From JBBDXA01 sp040902585 (GTDB lineage: Bacteria > Planctomycetota > Phycisphaerae > Phycisphaerales > Phycisphaeraceae), in contig JBBDXA010000236.1 in the NCBI GenBank assembly GCA_040902585.1, positions 1-12,609 on the forward strand: 12,609 nt of DNA. The letters are read 5' to 3'. Under the pieces are notes generated by a model, which saw only the letters and a list, made by a program, of their open reading frames with translations, was not told the origin of the DNA and ran no database searches. Positions within the stretch are counted from its first letter, which is position 1. Each line of letters starts with the position of its first letter. A program made the position numbers and the translations under genes. Shown here piece by piece: positions 1 through 6,253 of this stretch.

Positions 1-604
1 CGTCGTAATAATTGGGCACCTGCGGTTCTTCGTGCAGTTCCTGGCCTACGCCGTGCCCTACAAAGTTTTTCACCACGCCGTAGCCGCTGCGCTCGGCGTA
101 ATTCTGCATCAACCGGGCGATCTGGCTCCACTTGCGGCCGGGCTTGATGTTCTGGATCGCAAGGTCCAGCACGTGCCTCGTCGCGTCGCAGAGCTTTCTC
201 GTCTTGGCGTCGACGTTCCCAACCAGGATCGTCGTCGCCGAGTCGCCGCACCAGCCGTCCAGGAGCACACCGCAGTCGATACTGACGATGTCACCGTCTT
301 TCACAATCACGTCTTCGCTCGGAATGCCATGCACCACCTCATCGTTCAGGCTGATGCACAGGTTTCCGGGAAACGGCGGCACGCCTGTCGTGCTCGACGG
401 GTAGTTCTTAAACAACCCGATGGCACCGGCATTCGTGTACACTTCGCAAGCCTGCCTGTCGATCTCCACCGTGCTGATGCCCGGTTTGCAGATCTCGTGA
501 CAGAGTTTCAGAACCTGATACACCAAACGACCGGCGGCCCGCATTCTTTCGACTTCGTCCGCGGCCTTGAGGGTGATCTTGTTCCTGCGTTTGGTCTTCA
601 ACAT
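1..604 (-). CDS. map: Methionine aminopeptidase type I (partial, C-terminus outside window)
   Basis: Removes the initiator methionine from nascent proteins in the cytoplasm, using two metal ions. The frame stays open from an ATG at 604 to the window edge and gives 201 residues; the C-terminal part lies outside. Metal and active-site positions of the M24A family are visible: His92 in VVHGIP, Asp110 in DIVSIDCG, Asp121 in GWCGDSATT (11 residues later, the usual spacing), His184 in GHGVG and His191 in LHEEPQVPNY. The last two glutamate ligands would lie beyond the edge. There is no N-terminal zinc-finger extension; the N-terminus is a short basic stretch (MLKTKRRNK). It follows secY directly with no adk between. 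Only a weak GGCGGA lies upstream of the ATG. The identification is secure. Confidence 0.95.
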   Translation of the reverse strand, partial: MLKTKRRNKITLKAADEVERMRAAGRLVYQVLKLCHEICKPGISTVEIDRQACEVYTNAGAIGLFKNYPSSTTGVPPFPGNLCISLNDEVVHGIPSEDVIVKDGDIVSIDCGVLLDGWCGDSATTILVGNVDAKTRKLCDATRHVLDLAIQNIKPGRKWSQIARLMQNYAERSGYGVVKNFVGHGVGQELHEEPQVPNYYD

Positions 605-678
605 TTCGTCCGCCTGGGCCGGGCGGTCGAGACCCGGCAGTTTATCCAAAATTCGCAGCGTTGTCTAACTGTCTTACT

Positions 679-789
679 CCCCTCCCTCTTAGGGAGGGGT
701 TGGGGGAGGGTCAGGCGTCCAGCAAGAAAAGGTCAACCATCTCGTTCGTTGGCTCGACCCTCCCCTGGCCCCTCCCTAAGAGGGAGGGG
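679..789. repeat. Inverted repeat with 34-nt arms between secY and map
   Basis: Arms at 679-712 and 756-789 are reverse complements over 34 positions with three mismatches, separated by a 43-nt spacer. Each arm also folds on itself (CCCCTCCCT-CTT-AGGGAGGGG in the left arm). The element lies 10 nt past the secY stop codon and leaves about 75 nt before the map start. There is no run of T on the transcribed strand after the stem, so it does not look like a standard intrinsic terminator. The compact structure without an ORF suggests a palindromic or MITE-like extragenic element. Its sequence is unrelated to the heptamer arrays further along. Confidence 0.85.
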
Positions 790-799
790 AATATCAAAC

Positions 800-2179
800 C
801 TACCCGCCTCGCGCGCCTCTGATCCTTGGCCCCTTCCCGCCGCCGCCGGAGCCGAGGAAGCCCTGGTAGTTGCGCATCAGCAGGTTGGCCTCGATGCGCT
901 GGACAAAGTCGAGCATGACGCTGACGGTGATCAGCAGGCCCGTGCCGCCGAGGAATGCCGAGACTTCGTAGCGGATGTTAAAGGCATGAGCAATGATGTT
1001 GGGAATGACGGCGATGACCGCGAGGAAGCTGGCACCGACATAGGTGATGCGTTCCATGACGGTTTCCAAGTACTCCGCCGTGCGCGGCCCGGGGCGAAGG
1101 CCGGGGATAAAGCTGCCGTGATCGCGAAGCTGGGTAGCCATTTCCTTGGGCTGAAACTGAACGGTGGTCCAGAAGTACGCGAAGAAGTAGATCAGGCCCA
1201 CGTAGAGCATGATGTACAGGAAGCCGCCGCCCATGGAGAAGTTGCGGTTGAGGAACTGCACAAAGCCGGAATCGGGCCACATGCTGCTCATCCAGCCGAG
1301 GATCAGCGACGGGAACATCATCAGGGCCGAGGCGAAGATGATGGGCATGACGCCGCCGTGATTAACGCGCAACGGGAGGTAGCTTTTCTGGCCGCCGTAG
1401 ACGCGCCGGCCGCGGGTGTGCTTGGCCTGCTGAATCGGGATGCGCCGCTGGCCCTGGGTGATGATAATCGAGCCGGCCACAACCAGGATGAACGCGGCGA
1501 CGAGGAAGAGCACCTTCATCGGGCCGAAGGAGTTGGCATCGCCGCCGGTCAGGTCGAAGTTGCCGGCGATGTATCCGATGGCATCATCCATGCGGGCGAG
1601 TATGCCTGCCGTAATAATCAGCGACATGCCGTTGCCGATGCCGTACTTGTCGATCTGCTCACCCAGCCACATCAGGAACACGGTGCCCGCGGTAAGTCCC
1701 AGCACGCCGCACAGCCAGAAGCTGATCGTGCCGCTCCACTCGGCGTAGACGTGGTGCTGGCTCTGCATGAAGCTCATCCAGAAAACGCCCTGCACGATAC
1801 ATAAGCCGACGGTCGCATAGCGCGTCCACTCGTTGATCTTCTGCTGGCCTGCCGCGCCTTCCTTCTTCAGGTGCTGAAGCGAGGGGAGCACGGTCGCCAG
1901 GAGCTGGAAGATGATGGCCGCGGAAATGTACGGCATGACGCCCAGGCCGAAGATCGTGCTCTGGGAGAGATTGCCGCCGGTGAAGATGCCCATGAACTGG
2001 ATGATGTTGCCTGCCGCCCCGCCGGAGGCCTTCTCGGCCCAGTCGGCGAGCTGCTTCTGATCGACGCCCGGCAACGGGATAAAGAACCCGATGCGGTAGA
2101 TGACCAGCATCCCGATCGTGAACAGGAGCTTGTTGCGAAGCTCCTTGATCTTCCACATGTTTAGAAAAGCGTTGAGCAT
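800..2179 (-). CDS. secY: Protein translocase channel subunit SecY
   Basis: Forms the central pore of the SecYEG channel in the inner membrane, through which unfolded proteins are exported or inserted. The 459 residues are slightly longer than the usual 430-445. About ten hydrophobic segments can be placed near residues 15-36, 76-98, 121-141, 153-172, 183-205, 221-242, 275-298, 318-341, 374-395 and 408-427. Family motifs include GLGVMPYISAAIIFQLL (78-94), LGEQIDKYGIGNGMS (172-186) and QRRIPIQQAK (244-253). The cytosolic loop with YGGQKSYLPLRVN (261-273) is the region contacting SecA or the ribosome in homologues. The C-terminus is a short Gly/Arg-rich tail (GSGGGGKGPRIRGARGG). No Shine-Dalgarno is visible upstream of the ATG, where the last bases of a heptamer array lie. 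It follows rplO, as is normal for spc-type clusters. Confidence 0.98.
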   Translation of the reverse strand: MLNAFLNMWKIKELRNKLLFTIGMLVIYRIGFFIPLPGVDQKQLADWAEKASGGAAGNIIQFMGIFTGGNLSQSTIFGLGVMPYISAAIIFQLLATVLPSLQHLKKEGAAGQQKINEWTRYATVGLCIVQGVFWMSFMQSQHHVYAEWSGTISFWLCGVLGLTAGTVFLMWLGEQIDKYGIGNGMSLIITAGILARMDDAIGYIAGNFDLTGGDANSFGPMKVLFLVAAFILVVAGSIIITQGQRRIPIQQAKHTRGRRVYGGQKSYLPLRVNHGGVMPIIFASALMMFPSLILGWMSSMWPDSGFVQFLNRNFSMGGGFLYIMLYVGLIYFFAYFWTTVQFQPKEMATQLRDHGSFIPGLRPGPRTAEYLETVMERITYVGASFLAVIAVIPNIIAHAFNIRYEVSAFLGGTGLLITVSVMLDFVQRIEANLLMRNYQGFLGSGGGGKGPRIRGARGG

Positions 2180-2188
2180 GGTTTTTTC

Positions 2189-2289
2189 GAGCTTTGAGCT
2201 TGGAGCGATGAGCGATGAGCTTTAAACCAGAGTCGCGAGCAGCGAGCGGCCTTTCGGCTCATAGCTCATCGCTCACGGCTCAAAGCTCA
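2189..2289. repeat. Paired heptamer arrays, GAGCTTT family, rplO-secY gap
   Basis: Left arm 2189-2223 is five contiguous 7-base units (gagcttt, gagcttg, gagcgat, gagcgat, gagcttt). Right arm 2257-2284 is four units of the complementary type (gctcata, gctcatc, gctcacg, gctcaaa) and runs on into gctcac, which contains the rplO stop codon (complement of 2287-2289). Between the arms is a GC-rich core with GCGAGC repeats. Transcribed from the minus strand, the arms can pair imperfectly into a long hairpin that starts at the rplO stop and ends about 9 nt before the secY start. Confidence 0.9.
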
Positions 2290-2742
2290 CTCCGCCACAG
2301 TCGTCTTGCCGCCGGCCTTTTCGATCTTCTCGATCGCCGACTTGGAGAACGCCGCGGCTGTCACGTTGAACTTCTTCTTCGTCTCCCCGCCGCCGAGGAT
2401 CTTCACCGCGGTCTTGGCGCGGTGCAGAAGGCCGACCTTCACCAGCATCTCGGGGTTGATCTCCGCGCCGTCTTCAAAAAAGCCGTCGAGATCGCCGACG
2501 TTGACCGCGACGTACTCGACGCGGAACTTGAAGTTGCTGAAACCGACCTTCGGAATGCGGCGGAAGAACGGATTGCTGCCGCCTTCACGGCTGGCGCGGA
2601 CCGAGCCGCCGAATCCGGAGCGAGCGCCCGCACCCTTCTGGCCGCGGCCGCAGGTCTTACCGTGGCCGCTGGCGATGCCGCGCCCGACGCGCTTGCGCTT
2701 CTTGTAGCGGCCGGTCTTTTCGGTGACTTCATGGATCATCAT
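2287..2742 (-). CDS. rplO: Large ribosomal subunit protein L15
   Basis: A late-assembling 50S protein that helps organise the core of 23S rRNA. The 151 residues match the family length. The glycine/arginine-rich N-terminal tail with GRGIASGHGKTCGRGQKG (residues about 21-38) is diagnostic, followed by RSGFGGSVRASREGG and the globular C-terminal domain. The start could be either of two adjacent ATG codons (2742 or 2739); no clear Shine-Dalgarno favours one. It directly follows rpsE, where most bacteria have rpmD in between. Its TGA stop lies inside the last unit of the adjoining heptamer array. Confidence 0.98.
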   Translation of the reverse strand: MMIHEVTEKTGRYKKRKRVGRGIASGHGKTCGRGQKGAGARSGFGGSVRASREGGSNPFFRRIPKVGFSNFKFRVEYVAVNVGDLDGFFEDGAEINPEMLVKVGLLHRAKTAVKILGGGETKKKFNVTAAAFSKSAIEKIEKAGGKTTVAE

Positions 2743-2760
2743 GGCAATGCACTCGCGGCA

Positions 2761-2809
2761 GGGGTCAGGGGGCAGGGGTCAGGGGTCAGGAGTCAGGGGT
2801 CAGGGGTCA
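2761..2809. repeat. Single-arm heptamer array, GGGGTCA family, rpsE-rplO gap
   Basis: Seven contiguous 7-base units run from 2761 to 2809: five ggggtca, one gggggca and one ggagtca. No complementary array follows in this gap, so this is a half-element. It occupies the 121-bp space where rpmD would normally lie and ends 18 nt before the rplO start. The rest of the gap holds a small stem, GCCGCC (2853-2858) with GGCGGC (2867-2872), bracketing the rpsE stop codon. Confidence 0.9.
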
Positions 2810-2863
2810 GTTTTGGTGGCCTGGGCAAGCTTCGAGGACTGCGCTTGACCATGCCGCCCCTCT

Positions 2864-3586
2864 TCAGGCGGCGCCGCCCTCGGCGGGAGCTTCGGTCGTC
2901 GCAGGAGTCGTGGGTGCGGCAGCTTCGCCGCCGGCGGCGCCTTCATCGCGACGTCGGCTGCGACCGCGACCTCCGCCACCCTTGCCGCCGCCGCCCTTCA
3001 CGCCGACCTTGTTCACCGGGCCCTTGACCTTGTCAGCGGAAACCACAGCGCGGGGAGCATACTTGCGGCCCAGTTCCAGGGTGCGATCCACATCCGTATC
3101 TTCCAGTTCGACGCCGCGGATGCGGGCGACCTGGTCTTTCGTTCGCAGGGAGCGAAGGCCTTCGAGGGCAGCCTTCACGAGGTTCTTCTGATTGGTCGAG
3201 CCGAACGCTTTCGTCAGGCAGTCATGCACGCCGGTCATTTCAAGGACCGCACGCACCGTCGCACCGGCGATAACGCCCGTACCGGGAGCGGCAGGCAACA
3301 TCTTCACGATCGACGCACCGAAGCGGGCCGTCACGGCGTGAGGCAGTGTGCCTTCCTGGAGCGGAATGGTGAACAGGGCCTTGCGGGCGTTCTTCTGGGC
3401 CTTCTCGATGGCGGCGGGCACACCCGGTGCCTTGCCGTAACCGATGCCGACCTTGCCGCGCCGGTCGCCGACGACGACCAGGGCGCTGAAGCTGAAGCGC
3501 CGGCCGCCCTTGACCACCGCCGCGGTACGGTAGATGCCGACCGTGGTGGATTCCAGTTCTGAAGATTCGTCGATGCGTTCTGCCAT
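2864..3586 (-). CDS. rpsE: Small ribosomal subunit protein S5 with long C-terminal tail
   Basis: A 30S protein at the mRNA entry and decoding region; it acts in translational fidelity and helps S3 and S4 unwind mRNA. The double-stranded RNA-binding-like N-domain is clear (VKGGRRFSFSALVVVGDRRG, residues 26-45), followed by VGIGYGKA (47-54), the KALFTIPL stretch (69-76) and the C-domain PGTGVIAGATVRAVLEMTGV (101-120). At 240 residues it is about 70 longer than typical S5. The excess is a tail with a glycine/arginine stretch (about 198-213) and then an Ala/Thr/Pro/Glu-rich end. The start is set at ATG 3586 because homology begins soon after it. The frame is open further upstream but there it reads through hairpin-rich gap DNA. 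No Shine-Dalgarno is obvious. Confidence 0.96.
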   Translation of the reverse strand: MAERIDESSELESTTVGIYRTAAVVKGGRRFSFSALVVVGDRRGKVGIGYGKAPGVPAAIEKAQKNARKALFTIPLQEGTLPHAVTARFGASIVKMLPAAPGTGVIAGATVRAVLEMTGVHDCLTKAFGSTNQKNLVKAALEGLRSLRTKDQVARIRGVELEDTDVDRTLELGRKYAPRAVVSADKVKGPVNKVGVKGGGGKGGGGRGRSRRRDEGAAGGEAAAPTTPATTEAPAEGGAA

Positions 3587-3604
3587 TTTTGGGCTTTCAT
3601 TTAG

Positions 3605-3663
3605 CGGTGGCTTGCCCACCGTCATGCGAACAACTGTCCACGGTCCACCGGGCAAGCCCGGTG
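3605..3663. repeat. Two small hairpins in the rplR-rpsE gap
   Basis: Two adjacent stem-loops: CGGTGG (3605-3610) with CCACCG (3616-3621), and a perfect 8-bp stem CACCGGGC (3646-3653) with GCCCGGTG (3656-3663) around a 2-nt loop. They share the motif GGGCAAGCC in opposite orientations, so the whole 3605-3663 block can also be read as an imperfect inverted repeat. The second stem ends 5 nt from the rplR stop codon. No T-run accompanies it on the transcribed strand. This gap carries no heptamer array. Confidence 0.75.
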
Positions 3664-3668
3664 CTATA

Positions 3669-4022
3669 TCAAAACTTGAGACCACCTTCGCGGGCACCGT
3701 CCGCCAGGGCCTTGACGCGGCCGTGGTAGCGGAAACCGTTGCGATCGAAACAGACCAGCGCGATGCCCGCGGCCTTGGCCTTCTCGGCGATGTCCTTGCC
3801 GATCGCCGTGGCGACGGACTTGTTGCCGCCGGTCGCACTGGCCGCGACGCTGCTGGCCGACGCGAGGGTCTTGCCCGTCGTGTCGTCGATGATCTGCGCG
3901 TAAATGTGTTTGACGGATCGGAACACGCTCAAGCGCGGACGCTCGGTCGTGCCATGGACCGCCTTGCGCACGCGAATCTTGCGGCGAGCACGGCGAATGT
4001 TTTTGAGAACGCTGGTTTTCAT
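3669..4022 (-). CDS. rplR: Large ribosomal subunit protein L18
   Basis: Binds 5S rRNA and, with L5, docks it into the central protuberance of the 50S subunit. The 117 residues match the family. The N-terminus is basic (KNIRRARRKIRVRKAVHGT), followed by ERPRLSVFRSVKHIYAQIIDD and the C-terminal FDRNGFRYHGRVKALADGAREGGLKF region, the most conserved part of L18. The start is placed at ATG 4022. An in-frame extension upstream to 4091 is only the heptamer array translated (repeating GLRTQDS-like peptide) and is not accepted. An AGGA supplied by the array lies about 10 nt before the ATG and may serve as a weak ribosome-binding site. Confidence 0.97.
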   Translation of the reverse strand: MKTSVLKNIRRARRKIRVRKAVHGTTERPRLSVFRSVKHIYAQIIDDTTGKTLASASSVAASATGGNKSVATAIGKDIAEKAKAAGIALVCFDRNGFRYHGRVKALADGAREGGLKF

Positions 4023-4031
4023 GGCCGATGT

Positions 4032-4128
4032 CCTGAGTCCTGAGTCCTGAGTCCTGAGTCCTGGGTCCTGAGTCCTGGGTCTAATGTCCAATGTCTTTCG
4101 ACTCAGGACTCAGGACCCAGCACTCAGG
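4032..4128. repeat. Paired heptamer arrays, GAGTCCT family, rplF-rplR gap
   Basis: Left arm 4032-4080 is seven contiguous units (cctgagt four times, cctgggt, cctgagt, cctgggt), fading into two degenerate units to 4094. Right arm 4101-4128 is actcagg, actcagg, acccagc, actcagg. A six-base core (ctttcg) separates them. The right arm ends 8 nt from the rplF stop codon. A 26-nt block (4092-4117) is identical to 6335-6360 in the rplX-rplE gap. Confidence 0.92.
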
Positions 4129-4136
4129 ACCGCCTC

Positions 4137-4685
4137 TTACGCTCCGCCGCCGGCGAACTGCTTGCCTTGCTTGCGGATGATGATTTCGTCGGAGTACTTG
4201 ATGCCCTTGCCGTTGTAAGGTTCGGGCGGACGCTGCGAACGCACCTTGGCGGCGAGGAGGCCCACGGCCTGCTTGTCCGCTCCGGTGATGGTCATCTTAT
4301 TCTGAACGATGGCGACGGTCACTCCCGCGGGAATGGCCACTTCGCGCACGTCGGCATAGCCGACGTTGAGCTTGATAAGCTTGTTGCCTTGCACGGACAT
4401 TGACCAGCCGACGCCGACGAGTTCCAGTTCCCGCTTGAAGCCTTCGCTCACGCCCACGACCATGTTCTGAATCAGGGCGCGGGTGGTGCCGTGCAGGGCG
4501 CGGTCCATCCGGGCGTCACTCTTGCGAGTGACGACAATCTTGTTGCCATCGACCTTGACCTCCACCTGGGGCTTGTGGATGAAGGTGAGTTTGGTCTTCG
4601 CGCCTTCGATGGTGATGACGCGGTTGCTGACCGACGCCTTCACGCTGGCGGGCAGAGTCACGGGTTGTTTGCCGATGCGGGACAT
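4137..4685 (-). CDS. rplF: Large ribosomal subunit protein L6
   Basis: A 50S protein near the GTPase-associated centre and the sarcin-ricin loop. The 182 residues show the two-repeat architecture: MSRIGKQPVTLPASV at the start, a first domain ending near HGTTRALIQNMVVGVSEGF (65-83), and a second domain with the family signature PEPYNGKGIKY (154-164). The ATG at 4685 is supported by a GAGG (complement of 4692-4695) six bases upstream. Downstream it is separated from rplR by a heptamer element instead of the usual few bases. Confidence 0.98.
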   Translation of the reverse strand: MSRIGKQPVTLPASVKASVSNRVITIEGAKTKLTFIHKPQVEVKVDGNKIVVTRKSDARMDRALHGTTRALIQNMVVGVSEGFKRELELVGVGWSMSVQGNKLIKLNVGYADVREVAIPAGVTVAIVQNKMTITGADKQAVGLLAAKVRSQRPPEPYNGKGIKYSDEIIIRKQGKQFAGGGA

Positions 4686-4691
4686 TTGAAA

Positions 4692-4695
4692 CCTC
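4692..4695 (-). promoter_or_regulatory. Shine-Dalgarno (GAGG) of rplF
   Basis: GAGG on the minus strand lies six bases before the rplF ATG, between the heptamer array (which starts at 4699) and the gene. Here the array stops short of the ribosome-binding site, unlike at rpsS and rplD. Confidence 0.6.
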
Positions 4696-4698
4696 GAA

Positions 4699-4783
4699 GG
4701 AGTCAGGGGTCAGGGGTCAGGAGTCAGGAGTCAGGGGTCGGAAGTCGGCAATTGCTGACTGCTGACTCCTGTCCCCTGACTCC
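4699..4783. repeat. Paired heptamer arrays, GGGGTCA family, rpsH-rplF gap
   Basis: Left arm 4699-4747 is seven contiguous units (ggagtca, ggggtca, ggggtca, ggagtca, ggagtca, ggggtcg, gaagtcg). Right arm 4756-4783 is four units (tgactgc, tgactcc, tgtcccc, tgactcc). An eight-base core lies between. The right arm ends 5 nt from the rpsH stop codon. The unit type is the same as in the rpsE-rplO gap, but here both arms are present. Confidence 0.92.
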
Positions 4784-4788
4784 TTGCT

Positions 4789-5187
4789 TTATTCGACGGT
4801 GCAGATCAGCTCGCCGCCGACCTTTTCGCTGCGGGCCTTGCGATCGCTCAGGACGCCGCGGGGCGTGGAGACGATGGCGATGCCCATGCCGGCCATAGGC
4901 CTTGGGATTTCATTGACGCCGACGTACACGCGCTTGCCGGGCTTGCTCTCGCGTTTGAGAACGCTGAAGGTCGGTTCGCCGCGCGGGCCGTAGCGAAGCT
5001 CGAGGCGAAGAATGCCCTGGCGGCCGTCCTCGATCACGTGGAAGGCACCGATGTAGCCTTCGTCCTTGAGGACCTGGGCAATGCCGCGGCAGATCTTGCT
5101 GTTGAGACAATTCACAGTCGCAGCCTTGTTACGGGCGGCGTTGCGGACGCGAGTCAACATGTCGGCGATGGTGTCGCTTAACGACAT
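4789..5187 (-). CDS. rpsH: Small ribosomal subunit protein S8
   Basis: A primary binder of the central domain of 16S rRNA; in E. coli it also represses translation of its own spc operon. The 132 residues fit the family: N-terminal SDTIADMLTRVRNA (3-16), central EGYIGAFHVIEDG, and the C-terminal signature STPRGVLSDRKAR (107-119) leading to VGGELICTVE. The start ATG at 5187 has GGAG eight bases upstream, so it is well supported. Whether S8 autoregulates here cannot be judged; I did not identify a helix-21-like target at rplE. Confidence 0.98.
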   Translation of the reverse strand: MSLSDTIADMLTRVRNAARNKAATVNCLNSKICRGIAQVLKDEGYIGAFHVIEDGRQGILRLELRYGPRGEPTFSVLKRESKPGKRVYVGVNEIPRPMAGMGIAIVSTPRGVLSDRKARSEKVGGELICTVE

Positions 5188-5223
5188 TCAGGTGCTCCAA
5201 TAGTGCGGTCTTGAGTGTGCTGT

Positions 5224-5308
5224 GAGCTTTGAGCTATGAGCTTTGAGCCAGAGGCTGCGAGCGGCACCAGTTTTCGTCTGGCTCATCGCTCAAAGCTCTT
5301 AGCTCATG
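5224..5308. repeat. Paired heptamer arrays, GAGCTTT family, rpsN-rpsH gap
   Basis: Left arm 5224-5251 is four units (gagcttt, gagctat, gagcttt, gagccag). Right arm 5281-5308 is four units (gctcatc, gctcaaa, gctctta, gctcatg). The inner ends form an 8-bp perfect stem, GAGCCAGA (5245-5252) with TCTGGCTC (5277-5284), around a GC-rich core with GCGAGCGGC. The right arm ends 5 nt from the rpsN stop codon. Confidence 0.9.
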
Positions 5309-5313
5309 GCCCC

Positions 5314-5583
5314 TTACCACGAGGCCTTACGCATGCCGGGGATCTTGCCTTCCAGCGCCAGCTCGCGGAGCTTGAGGCGGGAGAGCTTGAACTTGCGGTA
5401 CACGCTGCGGCTGCGGCCGGTGAGGGCACACAGGCTGCGAATGCGCGTCGGGCTCGCATCACGCGGCAGCTTCTGCAAGCCCGCGTAATCCTTCGCCTTC
5501 TTGAGCTGCAAACGCAGCTCGGCGTATTTGGCGACGGTCGCCTTGATCCGGTTGTTGCGTTCTACTGTCGATTTACAGGACAT
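5314..5583 (-). CDS. rpsN: Small ribosomal subunit protein S14, zinc-independent form
   Basis: A 30S head protein needed late in assembly, next to S3 and S10. The 89 residues contain the conserved C-terminal half: RDASPTRIRSLCALTGRSR (56-74), VYRKFKLSRLKLRELA and GKIPGMRKASW at the end. The CXXC pairs of the zinc-binding S14 are absent, so this is the cysteine-poor (C-) form. The start is ATG 5583, supported by a GAGG nine bases upstream. A longer open frame to 5742 reads into rplE antisense to nothing recognisable and is rejected. Confidence 0.96.
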   Translation of the reverse strand: MSCKSTVERNNRIKATVAKYAELRLQLKKAKDYAGLQKLPRDASPTRIRSLCALTGRSRSVYRKFKLSRLKLRELALEGKIPGMRKASW

Positions 5584-5591
5584 ATTCGGAT

Positions 5592-5595
5592 CCTC
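5592..5595 (-). promoter_or_regulatory. Shine-Dalgarno (GAGG) that fixes the rpsN start
   Basis: GAGG (complement of 5592-5595) precedes the ATG at 5583 by eight to nine bases. It favours this start over the longer open frame, which begins inside rplE. Confidence 0.6.
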
Positions 5596-5616
5596 AAAAG
5601 TTTCTGATTCAATCCC

Positions 5617-5645
5617 TTGGCCCTTGGCCCTGCTTCCCTCAGCCC
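5617..5645. repeat. Short single-arm heptamer array, GGGCCAA family, rplE-rpsN gap
   Basis: Two perfect ttggccc units (5617-5630), a degenerate unit, and tcagccc (5639-5645) lie between the rplE stop and rpsN. No opposing arm is present in the 67-nt gap. This looks like a remnant or half-element of the family found complete in the rplN-rplX and rplV-rpsC gaps. Confidence 0.75.
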
Positions 5646-5650
5646 TTCGC

Positions 5651-6244
5651 TCAGCTTGCCTTCGGGGCGTGGTGGCCGGGCGTCTCTTCGGGGCGGACGA
5701 ACGGCATGCCCATCTCGCGGAGGAGGAACAGGGATTTCTCATCCGTGCTGTTCGTGAAAACGATGGCCACGTTCAGGCCGTGGATGTACTCGGCGGCCGC
5801 CATGTCGACTTCAGGAAAAATACCCTGCTCGTTGACGCCGAAGGCGTAGTTGCCGCGACCGTCGAAGCTGGTGTCCTTGACGCCGCGAAAGTCCTTGATG
5901 CGGGGAATCGCCAGGCTGACGAGCCGATCGAAGAACTCCCACATGCGGTCGCCGCGGAGCGTGACCCGGCAGCCGTTCTCGTAGCCGGCGCGAACCTTGA
6001 AGTTCGCGACCGACTTCTTGGCGATGGTCATGACCGGCTTCTGCCCGGTGATGACGGTCAGGTCTTTGATGACCTGTTCCTTGTGCTTGGGGTTGAGCTT
6101 CGTGCCTTCAAGGCTCTTGCCCAGGCCGACCTGCACAACGATCTTGTCAAAGCGCGGCAGAGCCATCGGGTTCTTGATCCCGAACTGCTCTTTCACTTTG
6201 GGAGCGACTTCGCTCTGATATTTGGTCTTCATTCGCGGGGTCAT
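5651..6244 (-). CDS. rplE: Large ribosomal subunit protein L5
   Basis: Binds 5S rRNA and forms part of the central protuberance, contacting the P-site tRNA and the 30S head (bridge B1b). The 197 residues include the family signature region LPRFDKIVVQVGLG (about 29-42), the TGQKPVMTIAKKSVANFKVRAG segment and the C-terminal DFRGVKDTSFDGRGNYAFGVNEQ and FPEVD motifs. It extends some 15 residues past the usual E. coli end (PEETPGHHAPKAS). The start could be ATG 6244 or ATG 6232 (four codons shorter). Neither has a Shine-Dalgarno; a heptamer array sits directly upstream. Confidence 0.97.
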   Translation of the reverse strand: MTPRMKTKYQSEVAPKVKEQFGIKNPMALPRFDKIVVQVGLGKSLEGTKLNPKHKEQVIKDLTVITGQKPVMTIAKKSVANFKVRAGYENGCRVTLRGDRMWEFFDRLVSLAIPRIKDFRGVKDTSFDGRGNYAFGVNEQGIFPEVDMAAAEYIHGLNVAIVFTNSTDEKSLFLLREMGMPFVRPEETPGHHAPKAS

Positions 6245-6253
6245 GGGAGGAGT

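Noticed and set aside
32..1804. A 590-codon open frame on the plus strand.
   Set aside because: It is antisense to map and secY, crosses the inverted repeat at 679-789, and shows no recognisable domain. Long antisense frames are expected in GC-rich coding DNA.
2181..2190. The run of six T at 2182-2187 considered as a terminator tail before secY.
   Set aside because: On the transcribed minus strand it is a run of A, so it cannot be the U-tract of a terminator for these genes.
4023..4091. In-frame N-terminal extension of rplR.
   Set aside because: The extension is the heptamer array read as protein; three units make a 21-nt, seven-residue period. L18 homology starts at the ATG at 4022.
5584..5742. 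Longer rpsN open frame extending into rplE.
   Set aside because: S14 homology starts at ATG 5583, which has a good GAGG. The extension overlaps the end of rplE in another frame.
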